Of a stretch of DNA of 64,000 nucleotides, positions 30,001 through 45,000 are shown in pieces. Positions within the stretch are counted from its first letter, which is position 1. The number at the start of each line of letters is the position of its first letter. This stretch comes from Trichoplax sp. H2 (taxonomy: Eukaryota > Placozoa > Uniplacotomia > Trichoplacea): contig NOWV01000127.1 of NCBI GenBank assembly GCA_003344405.1, forward strand, positions 1 to 64,000, in the 5' to 3' direction. The position numbers and the translations under genes are program-made. The notes under the pieces are model-generated. The model was not told the DNA's origin and did no database searches. It saw only the letters and a program-made list of their open reading frames with translations.

Positions 30001-33000
30001 ATTATTATTTTTGTTATAGCATGTTTAATACGGTGCGTTGGCAAACAAATCTTTATTTGTTGTAATACTTTAGTTGTAATGAATTAACCTGAGGATTTAT
30101 TGCGACTCCCTTGCTATTATTATTACTGAAGAAAGACGGAGATATAAAATTGTATTTATTCTACTAAGCTATAGCGTGATTTAAACGTTAAACTTCTTTT
30201 TGGGGGTTATGATTAAAATGCTAGAACCACCGTGGTCTGTACAAAGTGTGCAAATATCAAATATCATGCCACGATCCTTGACAATATCCTGGGATCTTCC
30301 TATATTTACTGGAAATACGCCGTTAACTAACTATTCTGTAACCATTACTAATGTCGATAATCGAACAATTGCAATTAACTGTTCATCAAGCATCGTCACT
30401 AACGCCTGTGTCGTGCCTCCAACGATAACATCAGTCAATTTTAGCGGATTAAAACCTAACACCTTCTATTATATTTTGGTCTGGGCAAGTAATGCTGTTG
30501 GTAATAGCGGAATAATATCCACTTCGTCCACAACTAATGAAACAAGTACAAAATAGTCAATACAAAAAAATTATTCCTATTTTAAATTAGTATAAATCAG
30601 CGTATTCATATGACTGATGATATCATCACTTCTAAACTGCAAGTAAACCCGATATGTACTGTTACTGTTTTAGAAGTAACTCATCTTATCCGATTATCTT
30701 TATGTAATTATTACAGATCCTGAAGATACTGTCAATAATCTATATGCATTGGGATATAATTCTACCACTATTCGAATAAAATGGACACCACCTAAGCTAC
30801 CGAACGGTCAAATCAACTACCGATTGTACCAGTGGAAAGCTACTTACCCTTATAATGTCACTGATATACAATCAGCAGTTTTGTATGATGGAGGAAGTAC
30901 TAGTTTTGATTCTACCAATTTAGAAGAAAATCAAGTTTATTTTTACCAGGTCATTCCATATAATATTAAGTATGGCCTGATAGGTCCAATGGGAATGATT
31001 ATAAATGGCACAACTCATGAAGACGGTAAGTAAATTCGTAAATAAAAATAATTGTGTTGTATTAATTAGGATATCTTCACGATTACGTACATTATAGATT
31101 TTAAATGTGCTATCTTCTAGTAGTACCGTCTGAATGAGCCAGTATTTTTGCACGATTACTTTTGAATACTGAGATTTCGAATTACAGTAATACCTAGTGT
31201 AATATTCGAAAATGTTAATTTCTACCAGTTATAATCCTCTTTTGCATGTTGTATCATAGTTCCTAGTGCACCTCCAACAAATATTAGCGTTATATCCACA
31301 ACTCCGTGGTCAATTTCTGTTACGTGGTTGCCGCCACCACTATCCCATCGAAACGGTGTTATTATGAATTATAACATTTCCTATTACTCAACAAAATGGA
31401 GACATGGCGGAAGCACACAAGTTAGTGACGGTAAAACAGTATCAGTTCTTGGAGGGTTAATACCATATACTGCTTACAACATTACAATTAAAGCAGCGAC
31501 TATCATTGGATATGGGCCCAGTAGTGACGATATAATATCTGTAACAGAACAAACTGGTAAGAATTACGTGCTATAACATATTCTGTTATTAAATAGTACC
31601 TACTATCATCAAGATCTACTTTAATTTTCATGGTGTAGACGTCGTGTGATTCAAACATTGTAAAAACTTGATACATAACAGATAACTTTGTAAAACGTTA
31701 TACACAGAATATCTGATGATACTAATTTTGACTTGTTACGATCTATTCTACATCCTCTATTATAGTTCCTAGTGCTTCTCCAGTTAACGTTAGCGCTACA
31801 ACAGTATCGGCTTGGTCAATAGTTGTTACCTGGCTACCACTACCGATATCTTATCAACATGGCGTTATAATTAATTATCATATTTCATATTATTCTAGCG
31901 AATGGCAACATGGTAATACTATACAAACCACTGGAAGTGCTATATCATTAGTACTTAACAGATTAATACCATATACAGATTATAACGTAACAGTTAAAGC
32001 TGCCACTATCATCGGATTCGGACCTGAAAGTAACGGTATAGTAACAAGAACCTTCCAAGCTGGTAAGCTTATTACATGCTATAATAAGTTAAACTATAAT
32101 ATGATTTTAAGCATTAGCAGCTACGGATATCAATATGGTTATGTAACGGTAGCAAAATGCATACAATATTTTATTGAACGAGATTAATTCTTATTATGAT
32201 TACTTTTATTTTGCCCTTATTATTATAGCTCCTGGTGCTCCTCCAGCTAATATTAGCACCACATCAATATCGGCTTGGTCAATCTCTATTAACTGGCTAC
32301 CACCACCATTAATCGATCAAAATGGAATTATAATTAATTATAATGTTACTTACTATTCTAGTAAATGGAAAGATACCGGTACTATACAAGTCGATAACAA
32401 TAATACATCATTAGTGCTTGACGGATTAAGGCCATATACAGATTATAATGTAACAATTAAAGCGGCTACAGTCATTGGATTCGGACCTGACAGTATGGGT
32501 ATAATAACAAGAACATTACAAACCTGTGAGTATTACGTGCTGTGAATAATCACGTCTTCGTTTATGACTATTGACTATATTATTATCATTTTAGCGTAAT
32601 TTATCTACAGCAAGATATGAATATATATACAACACAGTACGATAAATTAGACAATATCTTCTGATTTACCTTGAATTTACCTTTATTCTAATAGTTCCTA
32701 CTGCTCCTCCAAGCAACGTTAGTACGATACCAATTTCCGGTCGGTTAATCTCTGTTGCTTGGCTACCGCCACCGATATCTGATCAAAATGGTGTTATAGT
32801 CAATTATAACATTTCTTACTATTCTAATGAATGGAAGCATGGTGATACTATACAAGTTAGCGGTAATACAACATCCTTGCTTCTTGAAGAATTAATACCG
32901 CACACAAATTATAGTATCACTGTTAAAGCAGCTACTATTATTGGATTTGGACCAGCCAGTATCGGTATAGTTACAAGGACACCACAAATTGGTAAATATC

Positions 33001-36000
33001 GTATGCTATGATTATAATTAGTCTTGTCACGAAGCAGGCATACAAATCATCTTACTTTAATGATATGGATATGAAAATACCCATATTATATACAGGAAAA
33101 TTTGGTAATATTTAACTGCTATTCATTTTTATTTGTTATTCGTTATTTGTCGATAGTACCTAGCAGTCCTCCAGTTAACGTAAACGCTACAGCAATATCG
33201 GCTTGGTCAATCTCCGTTACTTGGCTACCTCTGCCGATATCAAATCAACATGGCGTTATAATTAATTATAATATTTCTTATTATTCTAATAAATGGCAGC
33301 AAGGTAGTACTATACAAACTAGCGGAAATATCACAACGTTGGTTCTTGTTGGATTAATACCATATACAGATTATAACATAACAGTTAAAGCAGCCAATAT
33401 CATCGGATTCGGACCGGACAGTATTGGTATATTAACAAGAACATTTCAAGCCGGTAAAACATGTCAAATACTACGACTAAAAATTTAAAACCTTATTAGT
33501 AGCTAGTAATATCATCTTGATTTAATATAACTGTAGTACTGTGCACTCTCTATAGCCAAATTTAATGTAACTAACCTTGCTTTTGCATTTATCACTAAAG
33601 TTCCTGGTGCTCCGCCATCTAATATCAGCGCTATGTCGTTAACCGCTTCGTCAATTTCTGTTAGTTGGCTGCCGCCACCGTTATTGGATCAAAATGGAAT
33701 CATTATCAATTATAGTATTTCTTATTATTCTAATATACGGATGCATGGTAGTACTATACAAGTTAGCGGCAATACGTCATCGCAGATTCTTCGCAGATTA
33801 TTTCCATATACATATTATAATATTACGATTAAAGCAGCAACCACCGTTGGATTTGGATCCAGTAGCACCAATATATTAACAAATACACTACAAACTGGTA
33901 AGCACATCTGATGCTATGATTAACGATGTTAGGCCCATTATAATTAGTAATTGCAACATGCACAGAACTTTCGACAGTCTTAATTTCTATATGTCGTATT
34001 TAATATTTCTTTACTCCTAGTTCCTTCTGCTGCTCCAGCTAATGTTAGAGCTACAATAATATCTGCTCGATCAATTTCTGTTACCTGGCTACCGCCACCG
34101 AAATCAGATCAAAATGGTGTTATAACCAATTATAATATTGCTTACTATTCCAGTAAATGGAGCCATGGTGGTGAAATACAAGTTAGCGGCAATATCACAA
34201 TGCTGGTTATTGATAAATTAATAGCTTACTCAGATTACAATGTAACAGTTAAAGCAAGTACCATTATTGGATTTGGACCTAAGAGTATCGGTATAATAAC
34301 GAGAACATTACAAGCTGGTAAGTTTCCTTTGTTAATTATATCGCCTTTCTACAGCTTCTGCAAGTACTGACTGGTATTATGTTGATCTAATTTAATGATA
34401 GTATGAGTAGAATACGCGTGCACTATGTACAGGAACTTCTCGTACGCGATATTATTTGTTTCTTATTATATTTTCCATTTACCGTTATATTTTAGTTCCT
34501 AGTTCTCCTCCAACTAACGTTAGCATTATTCCGATATCTGCTCGGTCTATCTCAGTGAGTTGGCAGCCACCACCGATATCTGATCAAAACGGCATTATAA
34601 CCAATTACAGTATCTCCTACTACTCCACTAAACGGAGTCATGGCGGTGAAATGCAAGTTAGCAGTGAAACTGCATCGTTTGTTATTCGTCAATTAATACC
34701 TTACACAGATTACAATATAACAGTTAAAGCAAGCACTATTATCGGGTTTGGACCTTACAGTATGGGTATATTAACAAGAACATTACAAGCTGGTAAGTAT
34801 AGTACGCTAGTTACATCGCTTTCTTACGCCTTCTGCACTTACTAATACGGTATTATGCAGGTCTAATTTAATTATTATACGACTGTAGTATGTACAAGAA
34901 CTTCTCGTACGCGATATTACTTATTTCCTATTATACGTATATTTCATTTACGGTTATATTTTAGTTCCTAGTGCTCCTCCAACCAATGTTAGCATTATTC
35001 CGATATCCGCTCGTTCTATCTCAGTGAGTTGGTTGCCACCACCGATATCTGATCAAAACGGCATTATAACCAATTATAGTATCTCCTACTATTCCAGTCA
35101 ACGGAGTCATGGCGGTGAAATACAAGTTAGCGGCAATATCACATTGTTGGTTATTCGTCAATTAATACCTTACACAGATTACAATATAACAGTTAAAGCA
35201 AGTACTATTATCGGATTTGGACCTTACAGTATCGACATATTAACAAGAACATTACAAGCTGGTAAGTATAGTACACTAATTGCATCGCTTTCCTACAGCT
35301 TCTGCAACTATCAATATCATGCAGATCTAACTTAATCGTACTACGAGTATAGCATTGACAAGAATTTCTTGTACTATATTACTTGTTACTTATTATATTG
35401 TTAATTTACCATTATATTTTAGTTCCTAGCGCTCCTCCAACTAATGTTAGCGCTATAGCGATATCCGCTGAGTCTATCTCAGTCAGTTGGCTGCCACCGC
35501 CGATATTCGATCAAAATGGTATAATAATCAGTTATAACATCTCCTGCTATTCTAGTAAATGGAGTCATGAGAGTGAAATGCAAGTTAGCGGGAATACCAC
35601 ATCGTTAGTTGTTCATAAATTAATACCTTACACAGATTACAATATAACAGTTAAAGCAAGCACTATTATTGGGTTTGGACCTGGCAGTATTGGTACATTG
35701 ACAAAAACGTTTCAAGCTGGTAAGCTTGCCATTCATTTAATTGATCATAAAGTTTAGCAACTACTAACATCATCTTGATATAATTTTCATTCAATTTGTT
35801 ATTATAGCACCTGCTAGCCCTGTAATACAGAACGTTTCCCTTATAAATAATAATAATACTGTCCGAGTTGGCTGGCAAGTAAGCTGAATGATTTTACTGA
35901 TTTCAATAGTTATTACCGTTTGAATTAAATACAGCATCTGATGATTTTTTCTGGCGTCTATCAGTTACCGTTATAGTAATAGCATAGTAATACAAAAAGT

Positions 36001-39000
36001 ATCGTAGGTAAAAGAACCTCCCAAAAAATGATTGATGAAGTAATTGTGTTAGATTTCTATACAGACGTTACTTTCATCTACAGTATTCCTATCTATTAAT
36101 TGAAACTATAGTTCGTGATAATTTTCTAATACCAGTTAAACATATATTTGCCCGCGTAGTATTTAACTCTTAATGTAAACTGTTAACAGAGCGCCAAATA
36201 TTATTGACCATGTCCTTAATAATACTATATTAGGCTTTATGATGTACCTAGATCTATGTTCGGCCATAATAAATTATATTGCCACCCAAGTAAATATGAC
36301 TGCTGGTAATTCCAGCAGAAAGTAGTATTAGCAATTATTTGCTATATATTCGAAAAGATCAAAATATAACAACTTGTAAATTTGTCTATGCGATTGTAAA
36401 CTAGAAGGGTAGTTGCTAGCCAATACTAAATAGTAGTTTTGTAGATGCAATTCAGAAGCGTAATAAAATTTACTTTATCCTCAGGAATATAAAAAGATAG
36501 TATCATGATGTTATTCTCAATGCATTTCATTTTATTTTACTATTATATAAACTAGTTGATACCAGAAAGACAACGTAATGGTATCGTTCTTGGATATTAT
36601 ATCGTCTTCCGTAATACCAAGTTTGGCTTTTTCGATAATCGTACTATTTACGTTAACCAAACAACGACCAACGTCAACACTAGATATTATAGTGCTGCTA
36701 ACCTAAAGTATTATTCAACCTATCTAATATTCTTATACGCTTTTACTGCTGCGGGCACAAGTCCAAAAAGCTTACAGAAATCGATTGAAACATTAGAATC
36801 AGGTCAGTATCCATGAAACTTTTAGTAAACTATCTTAATTTATTGCGTAAACAGTATTTTCAGGTAACGAAAAATTTATTTTACACCAGCTGCATGGATA
36901 TTTTTACAAAAATTGGGCGCCATTACGCAATAAAATATTATACCAATTCGTTATAGGCTTATTAATACTATAAAGTTTAAGTATACCTGTAAACCTATCT
37001 ACTGAACAAAGATATAATGTATAATAAGCGTACATATTGTTACTGAACATTCACTGTGTTTATATTCACTCGCAGTCCCTTCGGCATCTCCGATCAATGT
37101 AATGACTACATCTGGAACTTTAGCTGCTACATCAATCGTTATTAGTTGGAGTCCACCTCTGCTAGTCAATCAAAACGGAATTATCACAAAATACAAAGTA
37201 TCATATTCCCTGCAAAATAAAAATAGTTTGTCTGATAGCACTATTATTACGCTCGGAAATGTTAATCAGCACTCCATATACAATTTGCTGCCATCTACTA
37301 ATTATTCCATACTAGTAGCGGCAGCAACTTCGGTTGGCTTCGGACCATATCATTCACCCGTTACTCATTTAACTTATCCAGCAGGTAATCGACTAAATTT
37401 AAAGATTAAAATCATTTCACACTACTAATACAGTCTTTGATATTATTTGTAACCAAATGAAATAGTGGCTCCAAATGTAACCCAACAGCCTCGGAACAGA
37501 ACTGTTGCAGCTGGAACAGATATAACCCTAGAGTGTAGAGCAACCGGTGATCCAGTACCTACTGTGCAATGGTTGTCCAATGGCCAATTAGCATCATCCA
37601 TATACAGCGTTGTTACTAAAGCTGGTTATGGAAGTTTATTCATAAAGAATAGTAATACAGCAGATAATGGAACTTATCAATGCCAATTTACAAATAGTAA
37701 AGGATCAGTAATGTCGAACTCTGCCTATATATACGTTAATGGTAATCAAACTACTCCATTGAGTAGAAGTTTAAATATATTTTTAAGTCAACAGCAGCCC
37801 GATATTGCTTTTCATTTAAAAGTCATATACTAGCGCTAATAATTTCTAACGTATAGAAAAGCAATCGTTAGAATATACCTTGAAAGAAATTTATATTGAT
37901 ATCCTATTTCTTTTTTTGTGATTATATGGCATATCAGATGGCAACATTACAGGGTTTTGTCTTGGTGAAATTACAAGTGATATGAAATGGTCTAAAACAT
38001 ATAACGGTTATACTGCGATAGCAAAATGCCCTGTATCTGCTAAAGGTAAAAATCTCTATTTTGATTTACATGTTAATTTTATCGCTTGCAGAATTGATTT
38101 CTAACACCCAATATACCTGTTATAAATAGTTTAATTTTGCAATTAAAGTTGTCTTCTATAAATTAAATATGATTCTATGATCAGGTAATGCTACTCGTTC
38201 ATGTAAGCTTAATACCAATGGCAATTCCGTATGGGATGATATCGATACGACTAATTGTGAAACTCCATCATTTGATGTTCTATCGGTCTTGGTAAATATG
38301 GAAGCCACAGTAGCATTTAGTCTTTTATCATATTCTTACCTAACTAGCATACGTAAAAAGCTCATCTATAATGTTTAAAATTAGATTTATTGATAATAGT
38401 TATAACAATATTATTATTTTCACAGCATGTTCTAACAACGAATATACATGATAGTGATAGAATATATTCTCTTTAAGTTAATACGTGTGTGCATATTATG
38501 AAGATTGGAAAGCTTATATTGTACCGTACTCATCAATCTTAATTACACACTTTTCATAATTTGTAAATTGAAAATTGCACCTACAATTTCACGAATTACT
38601 ACAATCACAATAATAACTGTCGATTGTAATTGCCGAACTTGTATTACTAAGTACACGTAAAAATGATTTGAAAGCTGTATATGTTATGCTACATATTTGG
38701 ATAAAATCCTAATATAATTATTGACGGATATTTAACAGACTCAACAACTTAATACAGTGGGTACCAATTTTTCTGAAACCATTATCGATGGTTTAGTTAG
38801 AACGACAACAGGCAGAAAGTTATATGGCGGAGATATTGTCATATCCGCCTCTATATTATCAAAATTGAATGAAGTCATGCCCTCTGTTTCTGAATCAGAA
38901 TTAAATGTAAGCAAAAGCAAATTTATTTTTCTTATAATAAACTGTACTGAGGTCTAGATTTGCTGATCTTCCCAGAAATTGGTCACAATTCAAAGTAATC

Positions 39001-42000
39001 TATTCAATACTCAAAATAAAGAAGGGTGGAAATTTTCCCAAAAGGTTCGAGAAAATAATTCATCCAATCTATCTGATACCTATATATCAAGTTTCAAATT
39101 CTTTATAGTATAGTGATAAGGATAATTATTTTGGACGTATAAGTAGTTTATATTTTTGAAATTAAGAAATTATCTTACATTAGCTAGTGAAGTACAAGAA
39201 TTTTTGTAAATTGGAAATTGCTGTACATTTCTTTGCAGTTTTGCCGAAGCAGTAGTAACAACCAATCAATTTTAAGGAACTTGGAAGAATTTGCTAATAA
39301 GGCGACTATTCTATCAGCAACCAATAAGACAACAGTAAATGCCAATAATTTAGGTAGGCGATAATTAACAGAGACTATTCGTGATATCCATTAATGTAAA
39401 ATTATATTGTATATAAATCCATTTGGTAGTAATCATTGTTAATCTAAGCGTCACATAAAATGGAAATGGGTTCTAACGTACAAATTTTTGCTATACATTT
39501 ATTAATTAAATCATATTCATGCAATAGTACGTGTATTATTTTGTTAGCATATTCTGTGGAATTTCTACGAGATTTGCTAGCATAAATAAATACGAGAAAG
39601 TAATTCGCGCACAGAATTTTCCATTGATTAGTGTGCTAAGTCTTTTCTTGCTGAAAAAGATTCATTCAGCTATACTTTAATAAGTATCAATTGCAACGAT
39701 TATACAAGTGTAATTGCTGATGGTTAAATTTCTATCCATGTTTTTATTATTGAATCGCAGTGATAATGCATTCACAAAAGATATACAGTACATGCAACGA
39801 TGAACTACTAGTAGAAATATATATTAAGAACTAGACTGCATATCCTAAGCAATTATAATTCTGTACCGCTATTTTATCCTCAGAAACACTCATTTGAGCC
39901 TTTTAATTGCATTAAAGAGTCAGATAAACTACTTATGTATAACACTTACAAACAGACTATGAATGTATAAATTAAGATAAACTATTCTTTATTGGGTAAA
40001 ATGCGATTTTCGAGCTTATGCATATGTCATAAGCTAGCTTCGTGACAAGGATAACGTAAAGTAAATTTCTAATTTACTAAAGTCTCCGGGATTCAGTATC
40101 CCTTAACTATCTCACAAGAATTTAGACGTCGTTGTTTCTACGTTAAACGACTAGAGAAGTCCGATTTTATTCAGCTATCTACTGAGCTTAAATACCTTTC
40201 GGCAGCAGCTAGTATGAATGAGTCATCATAAGATTATGAAATTTAATTCATACTAGATAAGTAAATTAATACAGAAATATTTATAATCGTAGACATGTAC
40301 TGAATGATTCTTGATAATTAGACTACAGTATGTCCATTCACAGAATTATTCATGGCATCGTCTATAATTGAATATCTTCAGGATATTAATCACAAGCGTC
40401 ACAAGACATAGCACTATAATAAATTAACATCTGTTACTATATAAGAACTCTTACTACAACTGTGCAGCATAATTTACTGTAAGAAATAATAACTATTGTG
40501 GTTCTTACTGTAAGCCATTAATAATTGCCATCATATATAAATGTTAATTTACTAAATTTAGTCATTTAACTCTTCGTGGTAGTTCGTACCATAACAGTAT
40601 AGTAATAGATTAATAATTATACAAATTGTCTGAAAATATTCTGTAACTTGAAGCTGTCGCAATCTATGACCTTGATGGTGTATCTGCAAGTTCTGATTTT
40701 CACGTTACCGATGGTACAAATATGGCAACCGGAATACGAATTTCACTGCCTAAGGCTACAATCCAAAATAATCAACGTATGTACTCTTGTGTACTGTTTA
40801 TTTGATACTTGCTTCTACTATCAATGGAATTATCCAAGTTATTTTAATAGCGTAATATTAAATCTAAAGTAGTATTTTACTATAATATTATTGTACAACT
40901 GCACCAATAGAAATACGAATTGTAGTACGTAGCTAAACTAATCGAGATCGTCCAGAATATTTTTTAGTTTCAATACTTAAACAGGATTTATTTTTCTCAA
41001 TAATTGGCATAGTTATCAAAGCTGTTGTCATCACTTATAAAACCCTTAAGGAAATGATACCTTCTTCATCAGCTAACTCAAGGTATCTCAAACTACTAGA
41101 TATAAAATTTAATTTTTTGAGAACATTATTTAATGATGTTATAGTCACTTTTATGATAGTATTTTGAAATGGAATAAATATATTATTAAAGCAGGAATCT
41201 TTAGAAAAGATTATTACTTCTATAAATTATAACTCCGCCTGAACTATAGTACAGAAAGTAATTAATACTGAAAATGTGCTACTATTTGGGTATAAAATAT
41301 ATTTCTTTGTTAATACGAATAAGTTACTAAGTAATAGGTAGCTATAATCAAATTATAATTAGTAGAGATTTTGACTCGACTTTCAATTTCATATTAATGC
41401 TTGAAACTATCGTTGCCATAATTTTTGGATGTATTTATTTTTCTCTTTTCAATGAAAGCGTTGCTGGCAAAGATGATATTAATTTCGGTTGATAATATCA
41501 TTTTGAACTTATAAATTAAAAACTACTTAGTATCTTTAACACATTTTCAATGGTTCTAATAGAACTTATCCTTTCAATAAATCTAAGATCATCGATACAC
41601 GTACAAAGCAGAGTACTATAATATCATTTTCTAATCTACTACACCATTATAATATACGTTTTCCTACATTTTTGTAGCAACATTAATCCAGCTGGTAGTA
41701 CTATTCAAATTAATTCTCAAATTATTTCCATATCATTCTATCCTGATCGATATGGAAATCTCTCTCATCCTGTTCGAATAATATTTGAAAATACAAATGT
41801 TAGTTAAGTATATCATTACTTAAAAATACTTAATAAGGCAATGATCAATTAATTTCCTTAAAACAGTTTGTTATGATATATCGACTTTATCATATTATCG
41901 TATTTAATCTAGACAATTGAAAATAAGAATACAGCGAAAGAAAACGTCTGCGCATTTTGGGCTTCGGCACCAAGGTAAGTAAAAACTATTACAATTATTG

Positions 42001-45000
42001 TACACCGACAATTCAATAACCTTCATAGCATTTGCTAAAGTAAACAGAAAATCTTAATTCATTACACTGATTCAGTAGACCTGTCTTATACGTCATCATG
42101 AGTTTTCCTCCAACGATATCATAAGATTTCTATCTGATGATGTAGCACAATTTTTTAATGTAAAACATATGTGTATGTACTAATACCAATTTGAAGCTCC
42201 TTATCATCATGTCGATTTAAGACCTAGACGTGATAGTAAACTTAATCTTAGAAAACTATTATTGCATACTGTAGCCTTATCTTAATAGAATTAACCGATG
42301 AGATCTTCTGTTGCAAAGTACCTTATTACGGCTTAGCAACATCAAGTTAATCGAATCGTTGTAGGCAATTTTAATACATATTACAATTATAATTAACAGC
42401 ACACTATTTGGTTTCATTTGAATTTTGAATTGATAAATAGTCAATGCGGATGGGATTCAACAGGTTGCCGGACTGGATCTGAATCAAATTCAACACATAC
42501 AGTCTGTTACTGTAGCCATACTACTACATTTTCCGTTATAACAAGGGATAAGTTGGTACGAGTCTGTAATCATCATTTTTATTACTTTTATGTAATTGCG
42601 CCCAATTATTAATTATATAGGAATACCGTACTCATGCTATTTTAAAAACTGTTACATGTGTCTATATAGAATTCTGCAAGTATTATTTCTTATCAATTAA
42701 TTATCAATCTCACATAGGTTCAGAGTCTTCAAATTGAAGTTATCACCTATATCTGTTGTGGAATAGCCATCGCAGTCTTGGCCCTGACCATTGCTATTTT
42801 TGTTATGCATTGGAAGTTAGTATCGGCTAAGTATTAATATACCTATAATATAAGTCAGGTTACTGGTCTATACATTCCTGAGTAAATATTGTGAAGAAAT
42901 GCTATAGATTGAATAAACAATACCCTTTCGTATACCAATCCAAGATATTACTCACCTTTTTATAATAAAACCATAGCAGAAGTTTATTATTGATTTTAAT
43001 CACTTTCTAATAGGATTGCATTAAGTTTCTAATAAGTACCGCAGTTCATAGTTCTTGTAAAGTCCCCAAAAAAGAGAAAATTTAGACTAATGTCATTGAT
43101 AATAAAATTCAATCCTTCTATAGCACGAATATTTAATACTTTTTACTGTTACTGTTAGGGACGTCAAGAGCATCGTAAATGTCATGAATATCAATATATT
43201 TTTATGCCTCCTGATGATTAACATTTTGGTGATATCTGGATTAACAGCGATTTATTGGAAGGTGAATCAAATCTTTTCTACATTTTTATCATATTTAAAT
43301 GGAAAAGTAAACCTTTCTTTTAATTGAAATGTTGTGTAATCTTAATTTACAGCCTCTGTGTGTTGCGATTTCCATTTTCTTGCATTACATCTTTTTGGCT
43401 GCCTATTCTTGGTTATTAAGATGTGCTATTTGCATGCATTATCTATTTGCCAAAAATAAATTGGCACCTGGTAGCATTATGGGAAATTTTTTGACATGCT
43501 GTAGTAAGTAGAAACTAATACTTTACGATAAATCATAGAACGCTATATTGTATATAGATATGGTTGCTTTTGACGGAACAAAAATTTTAATATATTCTTA
43601 ACATTTTCAAATTGATTGCAGTTTTACCTGCAATCATTCCAATCCTAGTTGGGATAATACAAGTGTCCCGATATGGATTTGATGGATATCTAAGCCATTA
43701 CGCGTAAGTTTCATAGACTTAGGATAAGAGTATAGAACAAAAATTTTATGTTTTACTCGTAATTGAACGATCTACTTAGTTAAGATGATTTAATCATTTC
43801 TATCATTCATGAAAGCTAAAATTTATCTTAACTACATAGGTGTTGGTTAAGTACTACTCCACCTGTGGTTGTGACTTTTATCATTCCTATGATTTTACTA
43901 GCTTTGGTATGGCATGCATGGCAGTCACCTCAAAATTACAGATCAAACTGAATCCTATTTTTTTCTAACTACGGTACTATAAATCTGTCAAAACAAAATA
44001 TAATTACATATTATCTGAAACTTTTAGGCAGCACTCATCTACAATGTATTAACTACAACAAGAGCTAGCAGTAATGCTAGAGTTGTTTATGATTATAATG
44101 ATGAAGAGCTCGAGATAAATAGGTAAAAAATCTATATATTAGACTTATTTTATATATATGAAGTTAGCGACATTAAGTTCTTTTGTATTGCTGTAAAACC
44201 TGATTTAAGCCTAGTTGCATCGGAACATTAATATTAACAAGGCTCATTATTTTTTGTAATTGATTTCTGTTCAGAAAACATTTTCGCCAATCCTTCGTAG
44301 TCTTAGTGACTTTCATTATGACTAGTATATTGTTTGTGGCATTTATATCAACCAAAGATATCGTCTGCCAATATATCTTTGCCATTATCAGTCTGATTCA
44401 AGTAAGTCTTCAATTAATCATTCTTACCCGTAACTCATGTAAGTCAAGTTCACATCTGCAGTAGTTATGTATTTACTGGTCTAATATACTGCGTATCTTT
44501 ATAGTAAGTATAAAGTGTTTTTCTCGTATGTTAATTATAAAATTCTTGTACCAGATCGCTAGCGTAAGACTAATGAAAAATTAAAAAATCTCATTGATGC
44601 ATGATTCTTTAAATATAATATGAAATGCTATACATGATAACGGACGTTACTTCTCAATAATTAATCTTTCGTTATTGAATAATATCATATGCTATACAAT
44701 TTTAGAAAGGATTTTTGATCAAAATTGATCAATTTATACTAATTTTTATACTATTGGGAGTAGATATGGGTACTGGGTGGAATATAATAGTGTTCAAAAG
44801 CTAAATGTAAACATTCTGCCTGATATTATTTAACTTACAGTACTTCTCTGATTAACTTGAGTCAAGCAATAAATGAATTGCCAAAATACTATATTATTAT
44901 AAATACAATAACTAATGCTAACTTATTAACCGATTTCTTATTATAGAGCATTTACATCTTACTTTTTTATGCCCTTAAGAACAAAGAAGTATGTAGCATG

